Positions 14,232 to 27,802 of a stretch of DNA of 64,000 bases are shown here, piece after piece (positions within the stretch are counted from its first letter, which is position 1; each line of letters opens with the position of its first letter). The notes beneath the pieces are model-generated. The model was not told the DNA's origin. It did no database searches and saw only the letters and a program-made list of their open reading frames with translations. Position numbers and translations under genes: made by a program. Origin of the DNA: Pelomyxa schiedti (taxonomy: Eukaryota; Evosea; Pelobiontida; Pelomyxidae); assembly GCA_020536535.1 (NCBI GenBank), contig JAHLWZ010000832.1, positions 1 to 64,000 on the forward strand. Direction: 5' to 3'.

Positions 14232-15145
14232 ATGGCAACACACGCACCAGCAACAACAGGACCAACACCGGCCGAAGTACTGCAGAGGCTGTCAGAGGGC
14301 AACCAAAGGTTCGTTGCAGGAACGCCGGCGGCCAAGGACCTCGTGCACAGGCGCCAGGAGTTGGCTTCAGGCCAACACCCAGTAGCCGTGATTGTTACTT
14401 GCTCTGATTCTAGAGTGTGCCCTGGTATCGCCCTACACTTTTTTTTGTTTTTGTTTTATCACCTCTCACACCCCTTTCTAGAGTACATCTTTGACCAGAG
14501 CTTGGGCGATTTGTTCGTTATCAGGACTGCAGGAAACGTTGTTGACGATGTGGAACTCGGCTCTATTGAGTACGCCGTGGAGCACCTCCACTCCCATCTT
14601 ATTGTCGTCCTTGGTCACACTGCTTGCGGTGCCGTGACTGCCGCTTGTACTGTAAGCTATCTTATACCCCATTATCATTTAAATAAAATAAATAACATTC
14701 TGCCCCTTACTGTTTCCCTTTTTCTAATGGGCTTTAGCCTCACCCCCCAGCCACAACAGGAACAGCAGCGACACCAGCTGCAACAGCTGAGCACGCCGAC
14801 CACAAGGTGAAGAAGGATAAGAAAGACAAGAAGGACAAGTCCAAGAAGCACGCTGAGGAAGAGGGCCACGGCCACGCCGAGGAAGCCAAGCTTGAATCCA
14901 TCCTTACACTCCTCCACCAGATTGCCATTGACTCTGGTAACAACGTGGATACCGCAATCGACCTCAATGCCAAGGCTGTTGCTGGGATAGTATGTTCCTA
15001 TTCCTTTTTGGGTCACACACTCAATATTCACTTCAAAAAGATCATGAGGAACCATGTTATTGCACCACTGGTGACCAATCACACCGTCCAAGTAGTCCCA
15101 ATGAAGTACAACCTCGCAACCGGCATGGTTCTTGCTGTCTTGTGA
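14232..15145 (+). CDS. Beta-class carbonic anhydrase with Lys/His-rich insert
   Basis: Four exons encode a beta-carbonic anhydrase (CO2 + H2O to bicarbonate + H+). The zinc and active-site residues are visible: CSDSRV (Cys plus the Asp-Arg dyad, about 14398-14415) and HTACGAV (His and Cys, about 14617-14637). Exon 1 ends at the Arg-Val-Cys-Pro codons and splices to EYIFDQSLGDLFVIRTAGN. Exon 3 opens with a Pro/Thr/Ala run, then a lysine-rich KKDKKDKKDKSKK block and EEEGHGHAEE, before rejoining the family at LESILTLLHQ. The last exon carries VVPMKYNLATGMVLAVL. The insert lies between the zinc-site helix and the C-terminal helices and is not part of the usual fold. There is no clear organelle signal, so the enzyme is likely cytosolic. 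Confidence 0.9.
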
Positions 15146-15282
15146 GAGAACCACTGAAAGAAAAGAAAACCAGAGAGTTTGAAGAGAAAATTTGCACGGA
15201 TTTTTCTTTTACTTTATTTGTTGGACCGGACTTTTTGGTGTGAGTAGTGTACACAGGGAATTAGTCGAGGTTTGTAACGGGA

Positions 15283-18200
15283 TCACGTCACATCCTTGAG
15301 GGAAGCCCCTCTGGGCTCCACTTGCAGTGAGAGGTTGAACATTTGTTGCTCAGAGACCAGCGGATCATCGGGTACAACACCAGGCACAGGACTTAGGTTG
15401 TATCCTACTTCTTGGTACTGTTGCACAACATCGATTGCTTTGAATATGAGCTTCCTTTTCTGTGAGTTGTAGCTGTAGGTAAAGTTTTCTTGATGAGGGA
15501 AAGTTACCTCAAAATTTATAAGACCGTCGACAGTGTCAGGGTTTCCTTCTTCTGTTCACTTGGTGAGACGCTGTAAACAATGTTGGATGCCATACCAATA
15601 AAAGTCAGATCGATCAAATACGTTCCTATATAGGGAATACAAGGTGGTGTGCAAGAACTTATAGTTGTTCTAAGATTTCTGTAAGAACCAGCTATATTGG
15701 TGAGCTCTTCGAGGTCAAGAAGTGTCTAAGAAACTAAGCAAAAAAAAGAAAACCGAAGACAGGCAAGAAAACCTGTTTGGCGGTTTTTGGTAACTTGCTC
15801 TTAGTCCATTTCAGCCTTTGAACGGGGGCACTGTTCATTGCCGATATGTAGGCCATAAGCAAATGAAAGTTGGATAGCTCCTTCAGTTTTAAGGCAGTCA
15901 TTATATGACGATGGAAGACATTGATGCGGTCACGGATTTTAGGGGTACTGACAATTGAGTGAGTAACCCAGTTCGTAATTTTATTGAAGAGATTGGTGAG
16001 CTCGACTATGTTTGGGGATAAATGGCGAAGCTCCGGCTTGCTCCAGGCAAGACGGAAAAATTCAGTAGGCTGGAGGAAGTTTGACTCTAAAATTTCACGG
16101 AAGTAAGACTTACTTTAATGCCGCTGTAGAAATTAAAGGTAGTTATTGTCAACTGACGAGCTATTTCAACAGGATTAATTTCGGTCCATGTACAAGGTAG
16201 TGACGATGCGTTAATCTAAGCATTTTCCTACTTGGACTACGGAAGATTAAAAAAAAGGCTTACCAAAGGAGCGGGAGGGGGTTCTAAAAAATGGTATTCA
16301 CGGTGTGGTTTCATCCTCTTTTTTTAGTTTTTGGATAAAGCTTTCAAAAAGGATGTTGATCTACCTTACTTAAGATGGAATTTTGTAGTCTCTTAACCAT
16401 GGGTGCCAGTTGCCCTTGTGGGAGCTTATTGACAAAGTCAAAAATTCCATCAAGAGCAGAAGTCGATGTTTCCCATTGCATATCAACCCAATAGTTTAAT
16501 ACTGCACATACACGCCACTGAATTTGTGCTCTTTGTTGCTCGGGAATGTGTGTAGGAACTTCAAACCTGTGCAATATAAGTTGTAGGTTGCAGAAGTCAA
16601 AAGGCACCGTTCTCTCAGCTTCTGCAGGAGAATCTCGGAGGTTGTAAAAGAGAGATAGGTTGTAAGGAACGTCTTTATGAAGTGATTATCTTTTTTTTTT
16701 TGTGGGGGGGGTTTGTGGAGAGCAACTGGAGAGGCAGCATATACCAGCTTGGCCTTCATTTGTAAGGATTCGTACCAGAGTATTCAGAGTAGCTGGACGG
16801 AAAGTTTTGGAGCTATCCAATGAAAACTCTGTCTATTTGAGAAATGGATTTTTTTGAGTTGGTGGTGAATGGGGACCTGGCAATATCTCTAATGTTACAC
16901 TTGGATCCCATATGTTGCCGTCTGCACTTGTTTCAGTTCCAGTAGGCGCATTGGTAATGTTCGAGATTTCTTTGAGGGCAAGCTTGTCACCAAGACGTAC
17001 GCCTTGCTGTTTCAGTGCAGTCCATGGAACAAGGGTTACTTAATTACGTTAGGCAAGAATTTGGAGCTAAAGACTGACCAGTTTTTCCATCATTAGTAAT
17101 CTTCTGAACAATAAAATTTTGAGTTGTAAGGTGGTACTCCTTACAAATTTCTTTCAAAAAATCCGCGCTACTGTGTGTAAGGTGCACATCTTTCATCTTT
17201 TCACCATCAGGAAGCAAGACGGTCATCTTCCTTGTACGTGGTACAAGTAACAGACGTGCCTGGGAAGAATTTTCACTCCTATTACAAGAATTTGAGAACT
17301 ACCTCTCCAGGGAGGCAGTAGAATTTTAAGTTTTTCTGATCTTCGAGAGGAATCTGCTTTCCAGGTACTAATAATAGTAAGGTTCACTCACTCCAAAAAA
17401 AACATACATGAAGCTATCATCGAATACTCCTCTGCAAGTGTGAGTGACCCACACAAATTGTTCATTATGTCCCGAGAGACTGTACGTATAGGGTTGGTAA
17501 GATCGATACATTCAGAGATTGTGTCTTCTCCTATTTGTACTGTGAAGTACCTTGGCCTGCACATAAAGAGAACTTTCGATTGGACTTTCACTTCCTAATA
17601 TTTTTGTTTGACGGAGTCAGAACTGTCTCTAGCCTTACTGATAGAACAAACATTTTCGTTTTTTGCGTATTCTGAGACAGTGCTTGTCTCAGGTATCCAA
17701 ACACCCTTTTTAGTAGTATCTGTTGGTTGTGCAAACAAGCCGTAGTCCTCTGGTGAGGATTCCATTCCAATGAGGGAAATTATTTTTACCAGTGCTTCCT
17801 TTGTAATTTGAGCACTCAAATGACTGCTTATTTACACACATGACATGTTGTTTGTAGCTCACAAAAATATTGACCCTCTGGAAGCTCGGGGACACTTATT
17901 GGAATTTGTCTGGGGGTCTGTACTAAAAGGCAGGATAACTATAAAAAGTTTAACATAGTTTGGAACTGCCAGCTCCTACCTGGCCTGTGCCAAAATCACT
18001 TTGGTATGAAGCCATCAATTTTGTTTCATCAAAAAAAACGCATTCAGAGGCGTTATAGCAGGCAAGTGCGTAGGTTGACGCCTTCAGGGTGGTTTATTGA
18101 GAAACAGTGATTGTTAGAATACCAGTTCAGGAGCCATTCCAACAACAAGCACTATTCTCTGAAGGAGGCTTGCTACAGTGTCATACTCAGAAAAAGGGAG

Positions 18201-20351
18201 TATAATATTTCGGACAGGAACCTCTGGGCAACGCATATCAATGCTGATGTGCATATTAAATGGGCTCAGGAAACAAGAAACTGACTTGAGTGTTGATTGA
18301 GTTTGACTTTTATCCTCTCTCATATCGATCACTTTTTCACTTCTTTGATGCGAATAGAAGCTCGATATTTCTTCATTCATGCAGGACTCGAATTGCTCAA
18401 GTTGTAGTGCAATCTCTATATCTTCTTCCTCTTTGATAGGCGGGGCCACTGAGCTGCTGAGTGTTGCCATCAATGGTCCAAGCAATTTCCACAAGTTATA
18501 GCGTGCAAATAATCTCTCTTTTAAATCTTCTTTGCGAACAATGACACGGTTCAAAGTACTCAAACTCAAGACCTGTATATTTTTTTGAGTCCAACCAGAG
18601 AAAAAGGGAACAACTTTTGCACAAGCTGATGAATCTACAGCATAAAGAAACTTGGTAAGTGGTTGGTAGTCTTTTGTATCCGGAAGCGAGGATAATTCTT
18701 GCTCCAGCCTGCATGAAGGAAGAGAAGGTCGGCAGAACAACAAAGTTTACTTCAAATACCAACTTTTCGGGGAAGAAGCGTGAAAATTCGCACAGTATTT
18801 CTCTGCCAGTGGAGGTTAATAGTCTTCAGTTTCGTGTTTTGGGTGGGAAAGAACGGGAAATACAAAACAATATTGGGGAGGGGTTGGTCATGAGTCTCAA
18901 GAAGTGAAAACAGGCTTTGAAGTATCGTGGACTCACTTGCAATAGCCTTTGTCCCTACCTGCATTAGTTAGAGATAAAAATTCTTTCAAGTAGTATTGGC
19001 AACCCACATTTGTTGTCAGGAGAGAGCTCAGTACCAGAAGGGCTCCTTCCAATAATTGGAACTCACCAATAAAAATATTTGAAGATGTATGAGGAAGGGA
19101 TTTATTTATTTGTGACGACTCCAACTGCAATTGTGTCAATTGAGTATGAGATAAAGTGCGTTGAAGTAAGGAAGTGTGAGTCAAGATGGGACTGCTGGGT
19201 CTTTGCTTCTTATTGGCTTTGGCTATCTTTCTAGATAATGTACTGGTAGATGAAGATTTGGTAAGCGGTGGAGTGGAGCGGGGAGAAAGCGTTGATGTTT
19301 GAAGTAACTCGGGTGATGAGGCCGATTGTGCAGAAAGTTGAGATGCTTGTGCAGAAGTTTGAGATGACTGTTCCGAAACTCGAGGTGATTGTTCAGAAAC
19401 TTGAGATGAGTGTGCAGAAACATGAGGTGATTGTGCAGCCGACTGAGGTGTCTGAGAAGCTTCCAAAGGCGGTTGGTCTGATTGTTGGGGTGATGCCGGC
19501 TTCTCTGGTACAGAGGCGTTGGTAACTGCACTGGATTTTGTTTGAGGCAACTGTGCAGATTGCCTCAGTGAAGTGGGCTTTGGCTTGTCTACTGTTGCTC
19601 GCTGTGGGGTAAAATGCATCTGTGGCGTTGGGGTTTTTGGTGCCAAGGGTGGTGGGGGATACAGGGATACTATTCTTTTCACAGGTTTTGGTGGTGAGGG
19701 TGCAGGGGTGGAAGGTACAACTGTAGCTGATACTGGAAGTGACGCTAGTGAGGGTGGGGTGGGGGGTGGGGATAGTGATGTACTATGGTGTGGTATCTCT
19801 GCTACACATTTACGTCTGGCGGCTCTGGCTTCCTTACTACAGTGGGGTTTACAGTCATTTATAAAATTTCGCAGTGTAACAACTCCACTGGTGTCGTCTG
19901 TTCCTGCAAAAAATACAGAACACCACTTCCAATGAAATAAGATACAAGGGTGTCGGAAAAAGGGGTGGCTTACATTACTCATTCCTTTCGTCTGAGAGAT
20001 GTGGTTTGCAATCGATACCAGTTCCTCGCGGGTAGTAATGTGCGTCCTGAGCCGCCTCAAGAACTCATGTGGGTCAATGCTTAGAGACTCAGATTCAGCT
20101 TTGATCTCCGAGTCATCTGCCAAACTCGGCCTGGGCGGCGGAGCCGTTGGCGCCGGCGGCAAAAGAGACGATGCAACAGAAGATCTCTTCGTAGATCCAG
20201 TTGGCGACGAAGACGAGGAGGAAGTAGCCGACGTCGTAGCTGTCGTAGATTCGGAATGTGCTTCGCTGTCGTCTTTGGTGTGTTTGTGGCGGAAAAAAGA
20301 CGTGCCGCTCGTGCTCTTGGACAAACCGTGCCCCCTGAGCGGCGAAGACAT
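15283..20351 (-). CDS. Ras guanine-nucleotide exchange factor, multidomain
   Basis: A long gene with many short introns. The N-terminus (20351-about 19060) is Ser/Thr/Pro-rich with a helical segment (LRRLRTHITTREELVSIANH) and degenerate SAQSS/SEQSP-type repeats at about 19300-19460. Helical ARM/FH3-like blocks follow (LLEGALLVLSSLLTTN), then two ubiquitin/RA-like or FERM-F1-like segments (VLLPDGEKMKDVHL near 17200; YFTVQIGEDTISECIDL near 17520). The RasGEF_N motif is FIKTFLTTYLSFTT (about 16660-16700). The catalytic CDC25 domain is clear: NPVEIARQLTITTFNFYSGI, FFRLAWSKPELRHLSPNIVE, RINVFHRHIMTALKLKELSN and MNSAPVQRLKWTKSKLP. It should load GTP on a Ras-like GTPase. Large Ras-GEFs with varied N-termini are typical of amoebozoans. 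A break into two genes near 18100 is possible but not needed. Confidence 0.75.
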
Positions 20352-20534
20352 TTTTTTTTTCTGATTCTTCAAGTTTTTCCTGAACTACCCTTACAGGAAA
20401 GCGAGATCGAAAAATAAATCCTTCGAAATGGAGGGAAGGTCTCCTCTGCCCACCGACGGCCACTCCTTTCTGTGGAGGATGTGCTGTAGCGCATTACACA
20501 TAGTCCAGTCACAGTCTTCCTTCAGTGTCCTTGA

Positions 20535-22522
20535 TTGCCCGATCAGATACTAGCAAGATTCGAGTACCAAACGCCAACGGCTACGGCGCAGCAGGCACAC
20601 ACCACCAACGGCGACGGCGGCGGCGACCACAGCACGCCGCCGTCGGGCGAGGAAGAGGCGGGCGGCGTCGAGGGCGAGGGACCCGCGGGCACGGGCATGG
20701 ACCCGATGGCGTTGTATCGCAGGGTGGTGTCCCTGCACGACGTGGTGGAGGAGATCGTGGACGGGCTGGCGTGCGACCCCGCACTTGTTGCGGCCGTTTT
20801 CACGAAGGAGCAGTTGCTGTCAATTGCCGCCCAATTCGTGTCCCAGGTTTGGGGTTTTTTTTTTTTTTTTTTTTTTTTTTTTGATTATTCCTTACGCCTC
20901 ATTTTTTTTTTTTTTTTTCTTAATTCAATCAAATAGTTACTGAATGTGAGGACCTGCAATTCTTCACAACTGGCTGTGTCCATAACAGAACACTTTAAAA
21001 TGGCAAATTCAGCAGTGGAAGCTGAAGGTAGGGAACCCCAGAGAATAAGTGGACTCACAAAAGACATACAGCCCCAGGTGCCAAAAGGAGACGAATTCTT
21101 CCTTTTCGATACCGCAAAGCTGACGGTACTTTCGACTGGAAGAGGGCCATGAAGGTAGCACTTAAAGCGGGGAGCATGCCTACTGTAACTAGGCTTCTTC
21201 ACGATCATGTGCCACCCAGGCTTTCTGTAAGAGAAGACTTTGCCACTCTCTTGGTTGACGCTATAGCCATTGTGTGTAAGAGCCACTGGGAAGATTTTGC
21301 CAGTATTTTGCACTGTGTCCTTTCACAGGAGAGAGATGCCAAGCTTATGGGTTATTTTTTGGATTTTTTGTATGAGATTACACGAAACAGCCAAGAGAGG
21401 GATTTCCGTCATTCCATAGGTGACAGTCTCCTGTATGAATTGAAGAAGCAACGCCCTAAAGTTTTCATCAGAGTAGTGGCCCCGCAATACCTTGTGTGTC
21501 ATCCTCCTATGGAATTATTTGCCATTTTGTCAAAAATTCCCGCTATGAAACTGAGCCCTCGCATTCCAATTGACACAAAGGCTGCACTCTGGATTTGTAT
21601 TTATTCTCCTGGCGTGGAAGAAAGGCATCGCCGCGACTTCCTTCCTCTTGTCAAGGCTTTGTGCCCACAAGTAGATATACAAACAGTGGCAAAGGTTTTG
21701 TGCCGATCTACATTAAAATATGGAACATTGTCATCTGTGATGAAGTCTCTGGCAATTGAGCTACTTCACTATGAAGGTGATCTCCGTAATATCTTGTGCA
21801 ACTGTGCAATTCTCCATGAAGTAGTTGACGAACAGACTCTTACGTGGCTGCTTGATCATGGCGCGCCATGTAATTACTCCTCCCTTAAATACCGGACTAC
21901 GGCTATTTTCCATCACCGGAACAACCTGAATATTTGTAGAGCTCTGCTACTTCAGGGTGCCTTTTGTAAGAATGAACCTCAAGGTCCTCCTTCCTCCTTT
22001 GCAATTCCTTTCAACCAACTGCGAAATATGCGCGTATAGATTCTATTCTCTTCTCCCTTGATCCCTGCAATGAAAACTTCTGCGAAATCATGGAGGCCTT
22101 TACCGTCCTTGGGCATCTGGACCCCGGCGTGCACAATAGAAATTCCAAGTCTGTCCCACAAGTTCTTATTGACCGAGCCCATAATCGCTCCCTGGCGCTC
22201 CGTAACGTCTATGTATCCTTTGCGCTCATGTGGCGTGATGATCTGGTGGAATTCATCACCAGATTGTCGCGACGCGCCTGCACGCATTCTATTTCTATTG
22301 AGGCCAAGCATCGAATATCGGTATTTCACTTTCCATCTACTTCAGCAATTGATTCCCCCTGGAAAGAGAATGTGTGTCCAACGTTGTGCTGCTTTGCTAA
22401 GTGGGACGACAGCCCGGGCTGGACGTCACAGCCCCATTCAGACCATCTCCTTAGACGTTGTCAGAACAATTTGCCAATTTGCACTCACAACATCCTGGTT
22501 TTCTCTCATGTACTTCTCTTAA
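20535..22522 (+). CDS. Unknown protein with ankyrin-like C-terminal half
   Basis: Exon 1 (20535-about 20847) encodes an acidic, Gly/Glu-rich start and a helical block (MALYRRVVSLHDVVEEIVDG). It is followed by an intron with a long poly-T run. Exon 2 (20938-21029) and the large exon from about 21077 give a helical domain (RYRKADGTFDWKRAMKVALK, LLHDHVPPRLSVREDFATLL). Two ankyrin-like units follow (TLTWLLDHGAPCNYSSLKYR and NNLNICRALLLQGAF). After an intron at about 21986-22038 the frame continues DSILFSLDPCNENFCEIM to about 22400, and a last exon reads IQTISLDVVRTICQFAL, loosely like a SOCS-box helix. I do not recognise a named family. A SOCS/ankyrin ubiquitin adaptor is only a guess. Confidence 0.5.
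20849..20882. repeat. Poly-T run inside an intron
   Basis: A homopolymer of about 29-31 T lies right after the 5' splice site of the first intron of the ankyrin-like gene. A second, shorter T run lies near 20902-20918, before the branch site. Both make the intron unusually pyrimidine-rich and are likely to vary in length or be mis-sequenced. Confidence 0.9.
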
Positions 22523-22549
22523 TTTTCAGTAAAAAGGAAAATTTTTTGA

Positions 22550-23625
22550 ATGATGAACGAGGTTTTAACGGCTCACACCACACAAACACGAAGAATTAAA
22601 CAAAAAAATAGGAGGTGGTGACCCATAATGACAACGGCGCAGAGGATGCAAAAGCAGTACCAAAACCCTCTCCTCCAGGCACAAAGATTTCGACTTCTTC
22701 ATCGTCTTCCTCACCACAACCACCATCAAAACACTTGGATGTCGATAATCCCGAGCCAAAAGTAGCAGTGCAAGTCGCCGAAAAAGAGGGGGGAGCGACC
22801 ACAAAGAGCACTTATGGGGCCTTCTTTGTAGGGCTGCTACCAAGATGGGGGCAGAAGGATTCACATTCCAACCACTCTATTAGTAGTAGTAGCAGTGAAA
22901 ATGAGAAGACTGCACAGTCTGCACACTTGCAATCAAGTTTCTTTGGCTCCTTGCTGGGGCGAAAGCCAGTGAGGTCACACTCCTCAAGTTCCGGCTCTGA
23001 AGGCCTATTCTCTGGGTGGTTTGACTCCAAGCCTAGCAAATTGGATGGAAAGGAAGAAATGGATACCTCAAGCAGCACACATTCCAAAGCCGGTAGAGTT
23101 GACCATAAAACGAAGCATAGAAACACGCAAGTAAAGTCCAAAGTAGACCTTGGAGATCACAATCCCAAAGCAGACAAAGCGGAATCAAGCACACCGTCGG
23201 CGCCACAAGGAGGAGAGGCCAATTTCTTCAGCAACATTGTAACACCTCTCCCAAAGCTGTTGGAAAGATTCTTTGGACCGAAGGCTTCTGATATGTTTAT
23301 TGCATCATCAGAGAGTTCTTCAATAAGCTCAGAGGACGAGTCGGATCAAAGTTCATCACCATCTTCACCAAGAAAACAGGAAAACAAGCAGGTTTCGCCA
23401 CCCGCTGTGGCGGAGCAAGATGAAGTTGTTGTAAAGATCGGAGGCGGAGGAACACACTTGATTGAGTTGACAGAGGAATCATCCTCGTCTGGTCCACACA
23501 AAGGAGAACAGCGCCTAGGATACAGAATCGTGAAGAAGAGAGCCAAGAAAGTACCCACAGACACAACATCCACCAGTAGCACTGTTTGTATTATCAACAA
23601 AACTGAGATCTCCCAACATAGTTGA
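22550..23625 (+). CDS. Low-complexity Ser/Lys-rich protein, function unknown
   Basis: The large exon is open from 22612 but has no ATG of its own. A tiny first exon (22550-22561, MMNE) followed by a 50-nt intron ending AATAG at 22611 keeps the frame and supplies the start. The protein, about 341 residues, is Ser/Pro/Lys/Glu-rich and largely disordered. It holds three similar short hydrophobic blocks in Ser-rich surroundings (STYGAFFVGLLPRWG, LQSSFFGSLLGRKPV, EGLFSGWFDSKP) and a fourth, weaker one (ANFFSNIVTPLPKLLERFFG). The repeated FF-G-L/W pattern could be a docking or membrane-associating motif. I do not recognise a family. Confidence 0.6.
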
Positions 23626-23768
23626 GGTGTCATTTCGTGTGACACCCAACATAATAAAAATAAAAAAAAAATTAACTTAAAACCCCGGCTGAGTTGCCAC
23701 ACATAAGTCGATTGGGCAACCGGCTCATCAGTCTGGCATAAAAATATAATAATATAAACAGGCTCACC

Positions 23769-25751
<1,983 letters not shown>

Positions 25752-26029
25752 CCACACCCACAATACATTACCCACAAGGCAATATGGTTGAATAAAGTGA
25801 GGAAAAAAAGAAAGAGGAGTGGTTCTTTCCGTAAATTTTCGGAGGGGGAAGTCCTTCTCTTTGTCTTAGTGTTTCTGTTGGGAAGGAAGGAAGGAAGTCA
25901 TAACTTGGTGGACTTCTCCTAGAAACACCCGCTAATATCAATCAACTCTTGTCGTGGTACTAAATTGCCAGCTACAGAGTTTTTCTTAATCATGTATCTT
26001 TTCTTGAATTGCATTGTGTACAAAAGGGT

Positions 26030-27496
26030 CTAGAACACCGACTTGGGGCCTGTGCTGGGGATGAGGGGCTTGATGTAAGGTTCTTGTATGATCATGACAT
26101 CTTCAAGTTCACCCTCTGAATACGGCTTGGAGAGGTCAACTACCTCGAGGACTTTTGTATCCTCACTACACTTATGGTCAATACACCTGAAACCAATGGG
26201 AAAGGAATGGTACCTCTTTTTGAGATGAACAACATGCTTGCGGACCACGTGAGTGAAAAACTTGAATGAATCAATTTTCTTCCTTCGAAAAAAAAGAGGG
26301 TTCTTACCATGACAAAAAGAATCATCCCGATTATGAAACCAATAATTACAATGATCAGGATTACAATCAACAGGATAATTAGCATGACTTTGCCAGCACC
26401 GTCACCCTGGAAATGAATAAGATATGTAAAGACGGTGTGGTCATACGTTAACATCACAGTCTCCGCCACTGCATCCACCACCAGTGCAAGCAGGGCAATA
26501 GCACATTGGTGCAGGATAAAAAGCATAGGGGTTCCAAAGTACATACCACATCCAAAATCCACCACTAATTCACTGTTATAAAAAGATCTATGGTATATAA
26601 TGACTACTAGAAGGGCCGGTGGTAGTAGGGATATGTATCATAGCTGTACTCTGTTTCATGGTGATGAGTTTCGTGTGAATTGCTACCACAACACCTTTTT
26701 TTTTAATGTAAGTGCGAAAAAAAACCGATTCATGAATCTACGATTTGTAGAGAAAGAAAAATGATCCTCCAATGCCAAGTATGAAGAAGAGTAAAGCAGG
26801 TCCAAACATCCACACTTCCACCCACATTCTCTGTATGCTGGGAAGCCAGTCAGTAGGAAAGATGTACGCCGTGAAATTAGTCTTGAGAGAAGGTCATTGG
26901 AACTCAGGAATATAATCGGAAAAAGTACTGCTGTATCAATTCCCCACATCATGAAGCCAAATGCCATCATAACCTTCATACAGAATCACCAATAGCATCG
27001 ATATTTGTGACACTTACTGCTGCAACGGCGATAACAACTATGCCAATGTCACGGGTTGATAGAAGTATGCACTTTGTTGTTGGCCAACACATGTTTTTAC
27101 TTTTGTGCTTTAATCTGTTGATTTTTCAGGCAAAGGTTGCGTTGGTGGTTAATCTGAGAAGCAATAGCTAAATGCATACTTGTATTTAAATTTACAGACG
27201 TCACAGAAGTGCATACTCAGAGGGTTGCTGCTCACAGTACGCCACATGTCCAAACACTCACGGTGCACCCACTATCAAAAACAAAATTAGAGCATTGTAT
27301 AACATAAAAACAGTGGCTCCAAAGCGTGAAAAAGAAGCCAACAAAAAGGGGAGGAAAAAACCAAAAAAAAAAAGGAGTAAACCTTAATGGAGCCCGAACA
27401 ATGACATGGGGCAATGAGATCTCCGCCTGGCTCGTGGCAATTGCGACACACTGGCTCCTCACTGTCGTTGATGATCGATGTCATAACAGCTTCCAT
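26030..27496 (-). CDS. Membrane RING-CH (MARCH-like) E3 ubiquitin ligase
   Basis: Exon 1 (from ATG 27496) begins MEAVMTSIINDSEEPVCRNC and holds CRNCHEPGGDLIAPCHCSGS. The next exon (about 27255-27185) gives VHRECLDMWRTVSSNPLSMH and FCDVCKFKYKY. Together they make the C4HC3 RING-CH signature with its Trp. Several hydrophobic segments follow, including one at about 26300-26400 built almost only of Ile/Leu/Val with Gly (a transmembrane helix) and another at about 26460-26560. The C-terminus is a short acidic tail ending PSTGPKSVF at 26030. Such ligases sit in endomembranes and ubiquitinate membrane proteins for sorting or degradation. Internal exon joins between 26570 and 27180 were not fully resolved. 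Confidence 0.75.
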
Positions 27497-27802
27497 TCCG
27501 CCTTACTGTCAATAACTTGTGATTGTTTATAAAATTGGACTTCTTTTAGGCCCTGTCACTTTAACGGCACCCCAGGCCCCCATCACAAACCTAAAAACGA
27601 ACGGACACAGAAGGCGAGAGGAAAGATCCTCTCCCCAGAGGAAGATGTTCCATAAGATCCCACAGTAAATCTAAATCAAGTTGGGAGCAGAAAAGCCTGA
27701 GAAGTAGATCCCCGGCCCATTTCGTTTTGCCGTATGCGATCAAAACAGTAAAAATAGTAAGACAACCAAGCTGCGAAGCACGACACAGTACCGGTATCTC
27801 GT
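27497..27802. promoter_or_regulatory. Divergent promoter region between RING-CH and zinc-finger genes
   Basis: About 306 bp between two genes transcribed outward. It should carry both promoters and 5' UTRs. A minus-strand frame stays open through part of it but has no supporting similarity. No RNA gene or repeat is visible. Confidence 0.4.
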
